From the NCBI RefSeq assembly GCF_018608325.1, contig NZ_JABAZW010000150.1, forward strand, positions 10,472-44,274: a stretch of DNA of 33,803 nt, in the 5' to 3' direction. A program made the position numbers and the translations under genes. A model generated the notes under the pieces. That model saw only the letters and a list, made by a program, of their open reading frames with translations. It ran no database searches and was not told the origin of the DNA. The DNA is from Brevundimonas sp. GTDB lineage: Bacteria; Pseudomonadota; Alphaproteobacteria; Caulobacterales; Caulobacteraceae. Every line of letters begins with the position of its first letter. Position 1 is the stretch's first letter. Shown piece by piece: positions 16,188-26,735 of the stretch.

Positions 16188-16982
16188 TTATCGCCCGGGC
16201 AGGGGCGGCAGGGAGCCGATGACGCCATCGGGGCGGGCGACGGCCAGCATCCGCTGGTAGGCGGGGCGTTGCTCGATCTTTTCACGCCAGGCCGCCAGAT
16301 GCGGGAACTGGCTGATGTCGGCGATCTTGGTCGAGGTGGCGACGTTGAGCGGGAACAGCATCATGATGTCCGCCGCTGAGAACTCGGCGCCGCCGAAATA
16401 GGGATGACGGCTGAGGTAGTCTTCGGCGAAGCGGATGGTGTCTTCGGCGTCGACCAGCGGACTGGGATTGGTCGAACGACGGATCATCTCGACGCGATAG
16501 TCGCCGATCACCCGCGCCGCGAACGAACCCTCCGAATAGTGCATCCACTGCAGATAATAGGGGAAGTCCGGGGAATCGACGGCAGGGCGCAGGCGTCCGT
16601 CGCCGTGCCGGGCCAGCAGCATCTCCAGAATGGCGCCCGACTCCACGATGACCTGATCGCCATAGAGGACGGTGGGCGCGACCGGCATCAGGGGATTGAG
16701 GGCGCGGATCTGCGCCATCGAACCGCGCAGGTCGCCGCGCTTGTATTCCAGAGTGTAGGGCAGGCCCAGTTCCTCACACAGCCAGACGACGCGCTCTGAA
16801 CGGCGGCCCTCCAGGTGATAGATGGTCAGGATGGGCTTGGCCTCGGCGGTTGAGGTCTGGGGCAGGGCGGCGGCCATCGACGGCGAGGCCGCAAGGCCCA
16901 GGGCGCAGGCGATGGCCAGGGCTGACAGGGCTGTTGCGCTGCGTCGTGTCGGCGGGTGCAGGCGGGCGGTGGTTTTCATCAT
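16188..16982 (-). CDS. Glutathione S-transferase family protein with signal peptide
   Basis: The protein has 264 residues from ATG 16982. An ATG one codon later is equally possible, and the longer upstream frame is Ser/Ala/Arg-rich noise overlapping the receptor gene. Residues 1 to about 35 form a signal peptide (RRSATALSALAIACALGLAASPSMAA). The GST thioredoxin-like domain follows: ILTIYHLEGRRSERVVWLCEELGLPY, then VAPTVLYGDQVIVESGAIL, the region containing the usual cis-Pro and Glu-Ser glutathione contacts. The C-terminal helical domain contains FSAADIMMLFPL. GSTs are usually cytosolic, so an exported one is unusual. It lies 43 bases downstream of the TonB receptor gene and is probably co-transcribed with it. 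Its substrate is unknown. Confidence 0.8.
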   Translation of the reverse strand: MMKTTARLHPPTRRSATALSALAIACALGLAASPSMAAALPQTSTAEAKPILTIYHLEGRRSERVVWLCEELGLPYTLEYKRGDLRGSMAQIRALNPLMPVAPTVLYGDQVIVESGAILEMLLARHGDGRLRPAVDSPDFPYYLQWMHYSEGSFAARVIGDYRVEMIRRSTNPSPLVDAEDTIRFAEDYLSRHPYFGGAEFSAADIMMLFPLNVATSTKIADISQFPHLAAWREKIEQRPAYQRMLAVARPDGVIGSLPPLPGR

Positions 16983-17025
16983 CGTACTCGTGGTTCTGGT
17001 TGAAGCCGGTCTGGTGCGCGCAGGG

Positions 17026-19386
17026 CTAGAAGCGCGTGGACAGGCTGATGCTGAAGCGGCGCACGGAATCGGGGCTGAAGAACTGGACATAGCCGCCGGG
17101 GTTCAGCGCCGTGGACGGCGAGGGGGCGATCATGGCGGCGAAACGCTCATCCAGCAGATTGCTGCCGAGCAGGGCCAGGGTCCAACGTGCGTCCTGACTG
17201 GAGACCGCGATGCGGGCGCCCAGCAGGCCATAGGCTTTCTGGATCGTGCCGGGGTCGCCGCTGGGGGCGAAGTTGACGTCGCTCTGCCAGTTCCAGTTGA
17301 CCTGACCGGCCATATGCAGCCCGGCGCCGACGTCGCGCTGATAGGTGACGGTGGTTCCGTAAACCCACTCGGCGACGCCCGCCAAAGGCAGTCCGCCCGC
17401 ATTGAAGAAGCCGTCCGGCGAGGTGGGATTGGCCGGGGGCGTGGTGCAGGGGCCGCCCTGAGACACCTTGGGCTGGCCGAAGTAGCACTGGACGCCGTTG
17501 AAATCGACGTAATGGCCGTCCGTGTAGGCGCCGCCCGCCGTGATGGTCAGCTCGGCCGTCGGACGGGCGATGAGGTTCAGTTCGACGCCCTTGGTCTTGA
17601 TCTCGCCCGCGTTGGTGATGCGGGTGGAATAGGTGGGGCTGGACAGGTCCGACACCTGGGCCTGGAAGTCTTCGACCGTGGTGCTGTACAGGCCCAGATT
17701 GGCGACCAGGCGACGATCAAGGAGAGACGCCTTCAGGCCCAGCTCATAGCTGGTCGGGATTTCCGGCTGGACGCGTTGATCGGCGGTGGCGGACGCCGCG
17801 CTGAGGCCGCTGAATCCCGGTCCCTTGTAACCCCGTGAAATCGTGGCGTAGGCCATCATGTCGGTGGCCAGGGTGTAGCGGGCGCTGGCCCTCCACGACA
17901 GGTTATGGGCGTCCACGCTTTGTTTGAACTGCAGCGGGACCGAGCCGGGAATGGGCATGGTTCCCGGCGTCAGGGCGCGGTGGTAATCCAGTTCGGAATC
18001 GTCCCAGGTGGACCGGGCGCCGACGATGATGTCCAGGCGGGGCGTGACGTGCCATGTGCCCTGACCGAAGACGGCGAAGCTGGTGGAATCCACGTCGTTG
18101 TAGGTGGAGTTTTCGAACACCGTGTTCAGGCTGGCGCCCGGAACAATGGGGATCACCTGACCCTGCGACGCGGGGATGATCCAGTTCAGATTGCCGCGCT
18201 GACGGATCAGGGATGTGGCGGTCGAGTTGTAATAATAGAGGCCCGCGACGTAGTCGAAATGCTTGCCGATGGGCGAGGTCAGGCGCAGTTCCTGGGTGAA
18301 CCAGTCGGTCTTGTTCGCCCCGCCGTTGCTGTCGATGTAGTTGACCGCCGTCAGGTCGCCGTCGGCGGCACCGCGCGCATCGAACTGGCGATAGGCGGTG
18401 ATGGAGGTGATCGTGTGATCGCCCAGCGCATAGTCCAGCTGGATCGAAGCGCCCTGGGCATAGCTGTCACCGACGACGGGGCCGCTGGCGGCGATGTCCA
18501 GATTTTTCGGTCCGGCGACGACGCCGTATCGGGCGTTCATCACGGCGGGTGCAAAGCCGGGTGTGACCTTGCGATAGGTGGACTGACAGCAGAATCCATC
18601 GCTCTCGGTGCGGTCGGCCGAGATATAGACCGTCAGGTCTTCGTTGGGTTTCCAGAGGTATTTCAGCGTCAGGCTGGAGACATCTTGCGGATCGGTTCTG
18701 ACGCCGTCCTGGAACAGGTTGCGGATCAGGCCGTCGCGTTCGTGATGCGAGGCGACAATGCGCAGGGCCGAGTTCTCGGTCAGGGCGACGTTGCCGATGG
18801 CCTGGACGATGCGCGTGCCGCGATTGCCGACCTGAACGTCCAGTTCGCCTTCATTGGCGTCCAGTTTGGGGCGTTTGGTGATGAAGTGGACCAGACCGGC
18901 CGAGGCGTTCTTGCCGAACAACATGCCTTGCGGTCCGCGCAGGATCTCCACCCGGTCAATGTCGCTGAGGGTGGACAGGCCGGATGGAACCGCCAGCACC
19001 ACGCCGTCGACGACGGTGGAGATGCTCTGCTCGATGCCGGCCGAGAAGCTGCTGGTGCCGACGCCGCGAATGGACAGGCCGGAAGAACTGCTGCTCAGGC
19101 TTTGCTTGAAGCGGACGCTGGGGTCGATCAGCGACAGTTGCGACGGCTGGGTGATGTTGAGGTTTTGCAGCGTCTCGCCCCGCACCGCCGTGATGGCCAG
19201 CGGGACGTTCTGGATGTTCTCAGCCCGACGTTGCGCCGTGACGACGATGTCATCGACAGTATTGGCCGGGGGCGGCGCCGTCTGCGCCCAGGCGGTCGAT
19301 CCGGCAGTCAGAGCGGCCAGGATCAGGCTGGTTCCGAGTGCGGGTTTTCCCAGGCTGTTTAGAGGCGTGTTTTGACCTTTAGGCAT
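17026..19386 (-). CDS. TonB-dependent outer-membrane receptor
   Basis: The protein has 786 residues from ATG 19386 (MPKGQNTPLNSLGK), which has GGGAGA eight bases upstream; the 43 codons before it are not family-like. The signal peptide ends at GSTAWAQ, and the TonB box region is VDDIVVTAQRR. The plug follows (NVPLAITAVRGETLQ to RVEILRGPQGMLFGKNASAGLVHFITKRP), then a barrel ending in the expected aromatic residue (SISLSTRF). It imports a large or scarce molecule across the outer membrane. No FecI-type N-terminal signalling domain is seen. It shares a transcription unit with the exported GST and has a strong operator-like palindrome at 19570-19589. This context points to uptake of a substrate degraded by the neighbouring CoA-ligase pathway. 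Confidence 0.9.
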   Translation of the reverse strand: MPKGQNTPLNSLGKPALGTSLILAALTAGSTAWAQTAPPPANTVDDIVVTAQRRAENIQNVPLAITAVRGETLQNLNITQPSQLSLIDPSVRFKQSLSSSSSGLSIRGVGTSSFSAGIEQSISTVVDGVVLAVPSGLSTLSDIDRVEILRGPQGMLFGKNASAGLVHFITKRPKLDANEGELDVQVGNRGTRIVQAIGNVALTENSALRIVASHHERDGLIRNLFQDGVRTDPQDVSSLTLKYLWKPNEDLTVYISADRTESDGFCCQSTYRKVTPGFAPAVMNARYGVVAGPKNLDIAASGPVVGDSYAQGASIQLDYALGDHTITSITAYRQFDARGAADGDLTAVNYIDSNGGANKTDWFTQELRLTSPIGKHFDYVAGLYYYNSTATSLIRQRGNLNWIIPASQGQVIPIVPGASLNTVFENSTYNDVDSTSFAVFGQGTWHVTPRLDIIVGARSTWDDSELDYHRALTPGTMPIPGSVPLQFKQSVDAHNLSWRASARYTLATDMMAYATISRGYKGPGFSGLSAASATADQRVQPEIPTSYELGLKASLLDRRLVANLGLYSTTVEDFQAQVSDLSSPTYSTRITNAGEIKTKGVELNLIARPTAELTITAGGAYTDGHYVDFNGVQCYFGQPKVSQGGPCTTPPANPTSPDGFFNAGGLPLAGVAEWVYGTTVTYQRDVGAGLHMAGQVNWNWQSDVNFAPSGDPGTIQKAYGLLGARIAVSSQDARWTLALLGSNLLDERFAAMIAPSPSTALNPGGYVQFFSPDSVRRFSISLSTRF

Positions 19387-19569
19387 GCATTCTCTCCCTG
19401 TCGCTGTGCGACTTATTTTTGAAAGTTTCTTGGTTGCGGACCGGACGATGCGAGCCGCCGGGCCACAGTCTCGATGCAGGCTTTGATGGGGCGGCACTGA
19501 TCGCGCCGCGCCCATGTGCAGGCGGCTGTGCCGGTGGTTTTCTCCCTTCCCGACAGTGCTTTAATATTT

Positions 19570-19589
19570 AAGTGACGATAACGTCACTT
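19570..19589 (-). promoter_or_regulatory. Operator-like palindrome upstream of the TonB receptor gene
   Basis: AAGTGACG-ATAA-CGTCACTT is a perfect dyad with 8-bp arms, 184 bases before the receptor start and 27 bases after the GST stop. The same GTGACG-N4-CGTCAC core occurs at 20281-20298. It is probably the binding site of the TetR regulator encoded at 20341-20994. The rest of 19387-19615 shows nothing else clear. Confidence 0.7.
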
Positions 19590-19615
19590 GTGGTTTGCGG
19601 CAATGATATTCTGGC

Positions 19616-20227
19616 TCAGGCCAGGGCGCTGGGGCGGGCGGAAACGCGGGCGTGCCAGGCCCAGACGACGGTGCAGGATTCAGGGATGTCGACGCCGATC
19701 ATCCGGCCGAAATCGATAGCGGTCAGGGCGACGATGTCGGCGATGGAATAGTCATCGCCAGCGATGAAATCGCGGTCCTGAAGTTCGCCGTTCAGCCAGT
19801 GATGGAACTCGTCGATGCGGGGGCGATTGGACTCGCCAAAATCCTTGTACTGAACCAGCAGCGCCGCAGTCAGCGGATGGGTGTGACGCCAGATGTTGGC
19901 GATCGGGATCATCAGCCGCAGTTCGATGCGGCGACACCACATGTCGATCAGGGCCTTGTCCTTGGCGTCACGTCCGAACAGCGGCGGTTCGGGGTGGGTC
20001 TCTTCCAGATAGCGGCAAATGCTGACGCTCTCGCTGATGTAGCTGCCGTCGTCCAATTCCAGCACGGGGACTTGGCCCAGAGAGTTCTTCTCCAGAAACT
20101 CCGGCGTCTTGTGCGCGCCTTCGCGCAGCGACACGCGCTCGTGCTCAATCTCGATGTTCTTTTCGGCCAGGAAGATCCTGACGCGTCGCGGATTCGGGGC
20201 GGGGTTTTGGTCGCCGTACAGTTTCAT
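19616..20227 (-). CDS. Cytosolic glutathione S-transferase
   Basis: This 203-residue protein has a canonical GST layout without a signal peptide. The N-terminal domain starts MKLYGDQNPAPNPRRVRIFLAEKNIEIE. It includes LGQVPVLELDDGSYISESVSICRYLEE, with the cis-Pro and the Glu-Ser glutathione contact. The C-terminal helical domain contains DYSIADIVALTAIDFGR, the N-capping motif. It likely conjugates glutathione to, or removes it from, a hydrophobic substrate or intermediate. Its start lies 54 bases downstream of the second operator palindrome, so it seems to have its own regulated promoter. No strong Shine-Dalgarno sequence is seen. The substrate is unknown. Confidence 0.85.
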   Translation of the reverse strand: MKLYGDQNPAPNPRRVRIFLAEKNIEIEHERVSLREGAHKTPEFLEKNSLGQVPVLELDDGSYISESVSICRYLEETHPEPPLFGRDAKDKALIDMWCRRIELRLMIPIANIWRHTHPLTAALLVQYKDFGESNRPRIDEFHHWLNGELQDRDFIAGDDYSIADIVALTAIDFGRMIGVDIPESCTVVWAWHARVSARPSALA

Positions 20228-20280
20228 GGAGGCTCGCGCTCATCGCCAGATTACGGCCCGACCGGAGCGGTTGGGCATTT

Positions 20281-20298
20281 AGTGACGGTATCGTCACT
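20281..20298 (-). promoter_or_regulatory. Second operator-like palindrome, upstream of the GST gene
   Basis: AGTGACG-GTAT-CGTCACT has perfect 7-bp arms and matches the palindrome at 19570-19589 except in the spacer and the outermost base. It lies between the TetR stop (20341) and the GST start (20227), so it controls the GST promoter and not the TetR gene. Confidence 0.7.
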
Positions 20299-20340
20299 TA
20301 GTGGCGATGGGCAATGGGAAACTGGCGTTTTGACCGGGTT

Positions 20341-20994
20341 TCAGGCGATATTTTTCTGCCTGGGCGGGGCGTATTTCGCCCGCAGCGCCTCACAGGCCGC
20401 GACCACTGAAACCACGAGGGTTTCGATCAGGGCTTCATCATCCTCGCCGTTGCGCGCGGACAGGATTCCTGCGGCGCCGCTGACGATGAACCAGGCCATG
20501 TGCTCGGCCTGTCGCTGGGGCAGGCGATAGGCGGCCTGAAGCCCGGCGGCCCAGCCTTGGGCGGTGGCGCGTTGGGCGGCGCGGGCGCGCGAGGCGAGGG
20601 GGCCGTTGTCGCCAGCCAGGCGGGTGAACAACTGGCCCTGTTCATCGGCCAGACGGAACCACTGTCGGCAGCCGCCGCGTATCCAGTCCTCCAGACGGGC
20701 GTCCGGCTTCATGTTCTCGCGGGCATGGTCGACATAGGACTGCATTTCGCGGTCGAAAAGAGCGCCCAGCAGGTCGTCGCGATCCTTGAAATAGCGATAG
20801 CCCAGCGACTTGGCCACGCCGCAGCGCGCCGCGACGCCGTCCATGGTCACGGCCGAAACGCCATCCTCAACGACGATTTCCGCAGCGGCGTCCAGAAACC
20901 GCGTGCGTCGTTCGGCGCCCTTCAATCGTGTCTGCTTCACGCCCTGCCTCGGTGAGCCAATGTGACGGCTGTCGAGGAGCGGAGTTGGGGACAT
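20341..20994 (-). CDS. TetR family transcriptional regulator
   Basis: The protein has 217 residues from ATG 20994 (MSPTPLLDSRHIG), with AAGG about nine bases upstream. The longer frame to 21165 runs through an Arg-rich non-family sequence. The DNA-binding domain spans about residues 28-80: TRFLDAAAEIVVEDGVSAVT, then the recognition helix region CGVAKSLGYRYFKDRDDLL. The C-terminal ligand domain is all-helical. TetR proteins usually repress neighbouring genes until a small molecule binds. Two matching palindromes, upstream of the GST and receptor genes, are the natural candidate targets. None was found upstream of its own start, so autoregulation is not evident. It follows the ligase gene on the same strand after 158 bases. 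Confidence 0.85.
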   Translation of the reverse strand: MSPTPLLDSRHIGSPRQGVKQTRLKGAERRTRFLDAAAEIVVEDGVSAVTMDGVAARCGVAKSLGYRYFKDRDDLLGALFDREMQSYVDHARENMKPDARLEDWIRGGCRQWFRLADEQGQLFTRLAGDNGPLASRARAAQRATAQGWAAGLQAAYRLPQRQAEHMAWFIVSGAAGILSARNGEDDEALIETLVVSVVAACEALRAKYAPPRQKNIA

Positions 20995-21152
20995 GGCCGC
21001 CTTGCGAAGGCGCCTTATGGTGACCCGGTTCTCCACGCTTGCGAACAGCCTGCGGTCGTCCGCGCGCAGGCGGGCGACAGACCGCAGTACGCCTCTCGGC
21101 TTGGCGGTGGCAATGGGGCGCGCCAACCAGAGGTCTGTCCGGGCGGCGGGGT

Positions 21153-22928
<1,776 letters not shown>

Positions 22929-23275
22929 GGTCGTTTCCTCTACTGCTGGCCCGTTTGCCGGGCTCTTGAGTATTTTGAACGCACAGCGTCCCCGGCGCGC
23001 GATGGCGACCGCGACCGGATGTTCTGTTAATTCGAACTTGAGGTATGATGTGGATTGGAGTCAAGCCAATCCATGCCGCCGCGCCCGTCGTGACCTGGTG
23101 GCATGGCCCGAAGCGACACAGGTATCGCTATTATGAGGCTAATAGCCGGGTTTCTTCGTCAGGTGACGGGGGACGTGTCGGGGCTTGCGTCAGTTCTCTG
23201 CAGTCGGTACTCAAAAAATCGAATATTTGGTATGGCAACCGAAGCGCAGCGGCGCTTCAACCTCAGGAGACGCGC
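22929..23275. promoter_or_regulatory. Divergent promoter region between the CoA ligase and acyl-CoA dehydrogenase genes
   Basis: These 347 bases are more AT-rich than their surroundings and hold no credible gene. Two dyads are visible: TGGATTGG-N7-CCAATCCA at 23051-23073, and GCTATTA-N6-TAATAGC at 23127-23146. A short motif, TTGAGTAT (22966-22973), recurs inverted as GTACTCAA (23207-23214), close to each flanking gene. Either the dyads or the motif may bind the local TetR-type regulators. The dyads are seen; their function is inferred. Confidence 0.5.
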
Positions 23276-24547
23276 GTGGACTTTCAGCTTTCGGACAGAG
23301 AGACGCATTTCCGCGATCGGGTGAAGGCGTTCATCGACACCCGCATCCGCCCGCGCCACGCCGACTATCTGGCCCAGCAGCGCGAAGGCGAACGCTGGAA
23401 GGTCATCCCCGTGATTGAGGAGATGAAGGTCCACGCCAAGGCCGAGGGGCTGTGGAACCTGTTCATGCCGCCGACCAGCGGCGCGCCCCATGTCGACGAC
23501 AGTTTCGTGTTCGAGGGCACGCAGCTTTCCAATCTGGAATACGCCCTGTGCGCCGAGGAGATGGGCAAGGTCGAATGGGCGTCTGAGGTGTTCAACTGCT
23601 CCGCCCCCGACACCGGCAATATGGAGGTGCTGAACCGCTACGGCACGCTGGAGCAGAAGGAGCGCTGGCTGCGCCCGCTGATGAACGGTGAAATCCGTTC
23701 GGCCTTTCTGATGACCGAGCCCGAGGTCGCTTCGTCCGACGCCACCAACATCCAGACCCGGATCGAGCGTGACGGCGACCACTATGTCATCAACGGCCGC
23801 AAATGGTGGTCGTCGGGTGCAGGCGATCCACGCTGCAAACTGGCTATCGTCATGGGCCGCACCAATCCCGAGGCAGCGCGTCACCAGCAGCAGGCGCAGA
23901 TACTGGTCGACCTTTCGACGCCCGGCGTCCGCATCGAACGAATGCTGTCGGTCTATGGCTATGACCACGCGCCGCACGGCCATGCCGAGATCGCGCTGGA
24001 GAATGTGCGGGTGCCGGTCGAGAATCTGGTTCTGGGCGAGGGGCGCGGCTTCGAGATTTCGCAAGGGAGGCTTGGCCCGGGCCGCATCCACCACTGCATG
24101 CGCACTATCGGCGCCGCCGAAATGGCGCTGGAGGCCATGTGCCGCCGACTGGTCAGCCGCGTCGCCTTCGGCAAGCGGATCAGCGACAACAATGTCTGGG
24201 AAGAGCGGATCGCCCGTGCCCGCATCGACATCGAATGCAGCCGCCTGCTGTGCCTGAAGGCTGCCGACATGATGGACCGGGCGGGCAACAAGTCGGCCCA
24301 ACTGGAGATCGCCCTGATCAAGGTGCAGGCGCCGACCATGGCGCTGAAAATCCTCGATGACGCCATTCAGGCGCACGGCGGCGGCGGCGTCTCCGGCGAC
24401 TTTGAACTGGCGGCGGCATGGGCGGGCATCCGCACCCTGCGCTTCGCCGATGGCCCGGACGAGGTGCACAACCGCGCCATCGCCCGCGCCGAACTGGGCA
24501 AATACGAAGACGTGGCCGCACCGCGCCCAGAGCGGACCCACCGCTAA
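23276..24547 (+). CDS. Acyl-CoA dehydrogenase (ACAD10/11-like)
   Basis: The protein has 423 residues when started at GTG 23276 ([16 protein letters not shown]), with AGGAGA five bases upstream. The in-frame extension to 23045 crosses the regulatory region and does not look like protein. Family features are the N-terminal helical domain, [18 protein letters not shown] (flavin/substrate loop), [14 protein letters not shown], and the C-terminal [12 protein letters not shown] and [16 protein letters not shown]. It would oxidise an acyl-CoA to the 2-enoyl-CoA with FAD, passing electrons to ETF. It is followed after 51 bases by an SDR gene. With the divergent ligase it makes the first steps of a beta-oxidation-like route. 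Confidence 0.88.
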   Translation: MDFQLSDRETHFRDRVKAFIDTRIRPRHADYLAQQREGERWKVIPVIEEMKVHAKAEGLWNLFMPPTSGAPHVDDSFVFEGTQLSNLEYALCAEEMGKVEWASEVFNCSAPDTGNMEVLNRYGTLEQKERWLRPLMNGEIRSAFLMTEPEVASSDATNIQTRIERDGDHYVINGRKWWSSGAGDPRCKLAIVMGRTNPEAARHQQQAQILVDLSTPGVRIERMLSVYGYDHAPHGHAEIALENVRVPVENLVLGEGRGFEISQGRLGPGRIHHCMRTIGAAEMALEAMCRRLVSRVAFGKRISDNNVWEERIARARIDIECSRLLCLKAADMMDRAGNKSAQLEIALIKVQAPTMALKILDDAIQAHGGGGVSGDFELAAAWAGIRTLRFADGPDEVHNRAIARAELGKYEDVAAPRPERTHR

Positions 24548-24562
24548 AAGCCGCCGTCATTT

Positions 24563-24576
24563 CGGCCTTTGGGCCG
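24563..24576 (+). other. Small hairpin between the acyl-CoA dehydrogenase and SDR genes
   Basis: CGGCC-TTTG-GGCCG is a 5-bp GC stem, 23 bases before the SDR start. It is too weak for a confident terminator; it may be an mRNA stability or processing site, or chance. Confidence 0.3.
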
Positions 24577-24598
24577 CACCGCATTTCAGGGTTTACGC

Positions 24599-25369
24599 AT
24601 GTCTCAATTCGATCTGGCCGGTAAGGTCGTCATCATCACCGGCTCGTCGCGCGGCATAGGCAAGGCGGCGGCGGAAGAGCTGGCCGCCAATGGCGCCAAG
24701 GTGGTCATCTCCAGCCGCAATCAGGACGCCTGCGACGTCGTCGCGGCTGAAATCAACGCGAAGCACGGCGAGGGAACCGCCATCGCTGTCGCCGCCAGCA
24801 TCGCGCACAAGTCGCAGCTGGAGAATTTGGTCAACCAGACGCGCAAGGCGTTCGGCCGTGTCGATGTGGTGGTCTGCAACGCCGCCAGCAATCCGCACTA
24901 TGGTCCGATCAGCACGATCACCGACGATCAGTTCCGCAAGATTTTCGACAACAACGTCCTGTCGAACCACTGGCTGATTCAACTGGTCATCGAAGAGATG
25001 GTCGAGCGCAAGGAAGGCTCGATCATCATCATATCCTCCGTCGGCGGCCTGCGCGGATCGGACATGATCGGCGGCTACAACGTCTCCAAGGCGGCGGACT
25101 TCCAGTTGGCGCGCAATCTGGCGGTCGAGTACGGACGCCACAACGTCCGCATCAACTGCATCGCGCCGGGTCTGGTCCGCACCGACTTCGCCAAGGCGCT
25201 GTGGGAAGACCCGAAGGTCGAAAAGTCCATGACCTCAGAGACGCCGCTGCGCCGCATCGGCGAACCGCATGAGATCGCGGGCGCGGTGACCTTCCTGGCC
25301 TCATCGGCCTCGACCTTCATGACGGGGCAGGCGCTGATCGTGGACGGCGGCGCAACTATCCGTTCCTGA
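24599..25369 (+). CDS. Short-chain dehydrogenase/reductase (SDR)
   Basis: The protein has 256 residues from ATG 24599 (MSQFDLAGKVVIITG); an upstream in-frame start adds ten non-family residues. It is a classical SDR: cofactor motif TGSSRGIG (about 15-22), NAAS at about 99-102, catalytic Ser in IIISSVGG, Tyr and Lys in YNVSK, and INCIAPGLVRTDF. The C-terminus is MTGQALIVDGGATI. The Arg after Ser-Ser and the SSRN segment at the end of strand 2 suggest NADP(H) preference, with moderate certainty. It probably acts on a hydroxy- or keto-acyl intermediate made by the neighbouring dehydrogenase. The nearest look-alikes are DHRS4-type carbonyl reductases. Confidence 0.88.
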   Translation: MSQFDLAGKVVIITGSSRGIGKAAAEELAANGAKVVISSRNQDACDVVAAEINAKHGEGTAIAVAASIAHKSQLENLVNQTRKAFGRVDVVVCNAASNPHYGPISTITDDQFRKIFDNNVLSNHWLIQLVIEEMVERKEGSIIIISSVGGLRGSDMIGGYNVSKAADFQLARNLAVEYGRHNVRINCIAPGLVRTDFAKALWEDPKVEKSMTSETPLRRIGEPHEIAGAVTFLASSASTFMTGQALIVDGGATIRS

Positions 25370-25443
25370 GCATTTGCGGGATGTCGGCCTGACGTGGGCG
25401 GGCTTCAGGCTGACTTTCCCGCGAGATTGGGTATTTATCGCCA

Positions 25444-26694
25444 ATGAGCAGCACTGATGCCCAGCCTGCGGAGCTGCGACGCCCGGCCCGCTATCACGCC
25501 AAGCGCGAAGCCATCCTCGCCGCCGCCGCACAGGCTATCAACGAACAGAGCGCCAAGGGGCTGACGCTGGCTGATGTCGGGCGTCGGGTCGGTCTGACCA
25601 CGACCAGCGTCACCTATTACTTCAAAAAGAAGGAAGATCTGGCGGCGGCCTGTTTCAGTCGGACGCTGGACAAGCTGCTGGAGATTCTGGACCAGGCGCT
25701 GGAGGAGCCGACGCCCCAGTTGCGGGTGCGGCGGTATCTGTCCCTGCACATGGCGCGTCTGGCCCGGATTCAGGCGGGGGAAGAAGCGCCTTTCGCGGTC
25801 CTGTCCGACCTGCGTGCGATGGAAGACCCGTTGCGCAGTCAGTTGATGGCAGGCTGGCGCACCGTGTTTCGGCGGACGCGTAGCCTGTGGGGCGCGCCTG
25901 CGACCCGCGCCCATACGGACCTGTATGGCGCGCGTGCGCATCTGTTGCTGGAAAAGACCTTCTGGCTGCCGGTCTGGCTGGACCGATATGACGCGCATGA
26001 GTTCGACCGGCTGGAAGCGCGCATGATGCAGTTGCTGACGCACGGCATAGCCGCCGAAGGTCAGGTCTGGGCGCCGCAGTTGATCCCGCTGGTGCAGGAT
26101 CAGGGCGACGAGACGGTCAATCGCGACGCCTTTCTTCGCGTGGCGACGCGGCTGATGAACGAGGTCGGCTATCGCGGCGCGTCGGTCGAACGCATCTCGG
26201 CCGAACTGAAGGTCACCAAGGGCAGTTTCTATCATCACATGGATGCCAAGGATGATCTGATCACCGCCTGCTATGACCGCAGCTTCAACATCATGACCGC
26301 AGCGCAGCGGTTGTCGGACACGGTGGCGGGCAATCAATGGCGTCGCCTGTCCAGCGTGTTGGCCAGCATACTCGATCTTCAGTTGGCCAACGGCGAAGGC
26401 CTGCTGCGCACGACCGCCCTGACCAGTGTGCCGGCTCGCGAGTTTGCCCTGATGCTGGAGCGTTCGCACCGGATCGCCCAATCCTATGCGGGCATGACCA
26501 GCGATGGCGTTGCCGAGGGTTCGATGCGGCCTGTTGACCCCTTCATCGCCAGTCAGGGGTTGGTCGCATTGCAGAATGCCGCCTTTGATATGCGCAGCTG
26601 GGCTTCGACCATGCCTCGGGAGCGGGCGGTGGCCCTGTACGCCTCCAGCCTGGCCTTCGGCATGTTTGACGATCGGATACTGGAGACCCTGTGA
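25444..26694 (+). CDS. TetR-type regulator with two tandem DNA-binding domains
   Basis: This 416-residue protein is about twice the usual TetR length. The first TetR_N domain is at about residues 17-65, with LTTTSVTYYFKKKEDL as recognition helix. The second is at about 226-272, with LKVTKGSFYHHMDAKDDL. Each is followed by a helical C-terminal domain. The polypeptide thus looks like two fused TetR monomers that could form a pseudo-dimer or bridge two operators. There is no frameshift or internal stop. The ATG at 25444 is preceded by the motif TTGGGTAT (25427-25434), a variant of sites near the ligase, dehydrogenase and MDR genes. It lies 74 bases after the SDR gene and probably controls this catabolic locus. 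Confidence 0.85.
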   Translation: MSSTDAQPAELRRPARYHAKREAILAAAAQAINEQSAKGLTLADVGRRVGLTTTSVTYYFKKKEDLAAACFSRTLDKLLEILDQALEEPTPQLRVRRYLSLHMARLARIQAGEEAPFAVLSDLRAMEDPLRSQLMAGWRTVFRRTRSLWGAPATRAHTDLYGARAHLLLEKTFWLPVWLDRYDAHEFDRLEARMMQLLTHGIAAEGQVWAPQLIPLVQDQGDETVNRDAFLRVATRLMNEVGYRGASVERISAELKVTKGSFYHHMDAKDDLITACYDRSFNIMTAAQRLSDTVAGNQWRRLSSVLASILDLQLANGEGLLRTTALTSVPAREFALMLERSHRIAQSYAGMTSDGVAEGSMRPVDPFIASQGLVALQNAAFDMRSWASTMPRERAVALYASSLAFGMFDDRILETL

Positions 26695-26735
26695 AGCGGT
26701 CGATCCAGGTGTTGCGAAGGGGTGTGCTGAGCAAC

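Noticed and set aside
17905..19362. 485-codon plus-strand frame opposite the TonB receptor
   Set aside because: It is antisense to a clear receptor gene and has no recognisable domain.
23159..24541. 460-codon minus-strand frame opposite the acyl-CoA dehydrogenase
   Set aside because: It is a shadow frame; the plus strand has a normal start, ribosome binding site and family motifs.
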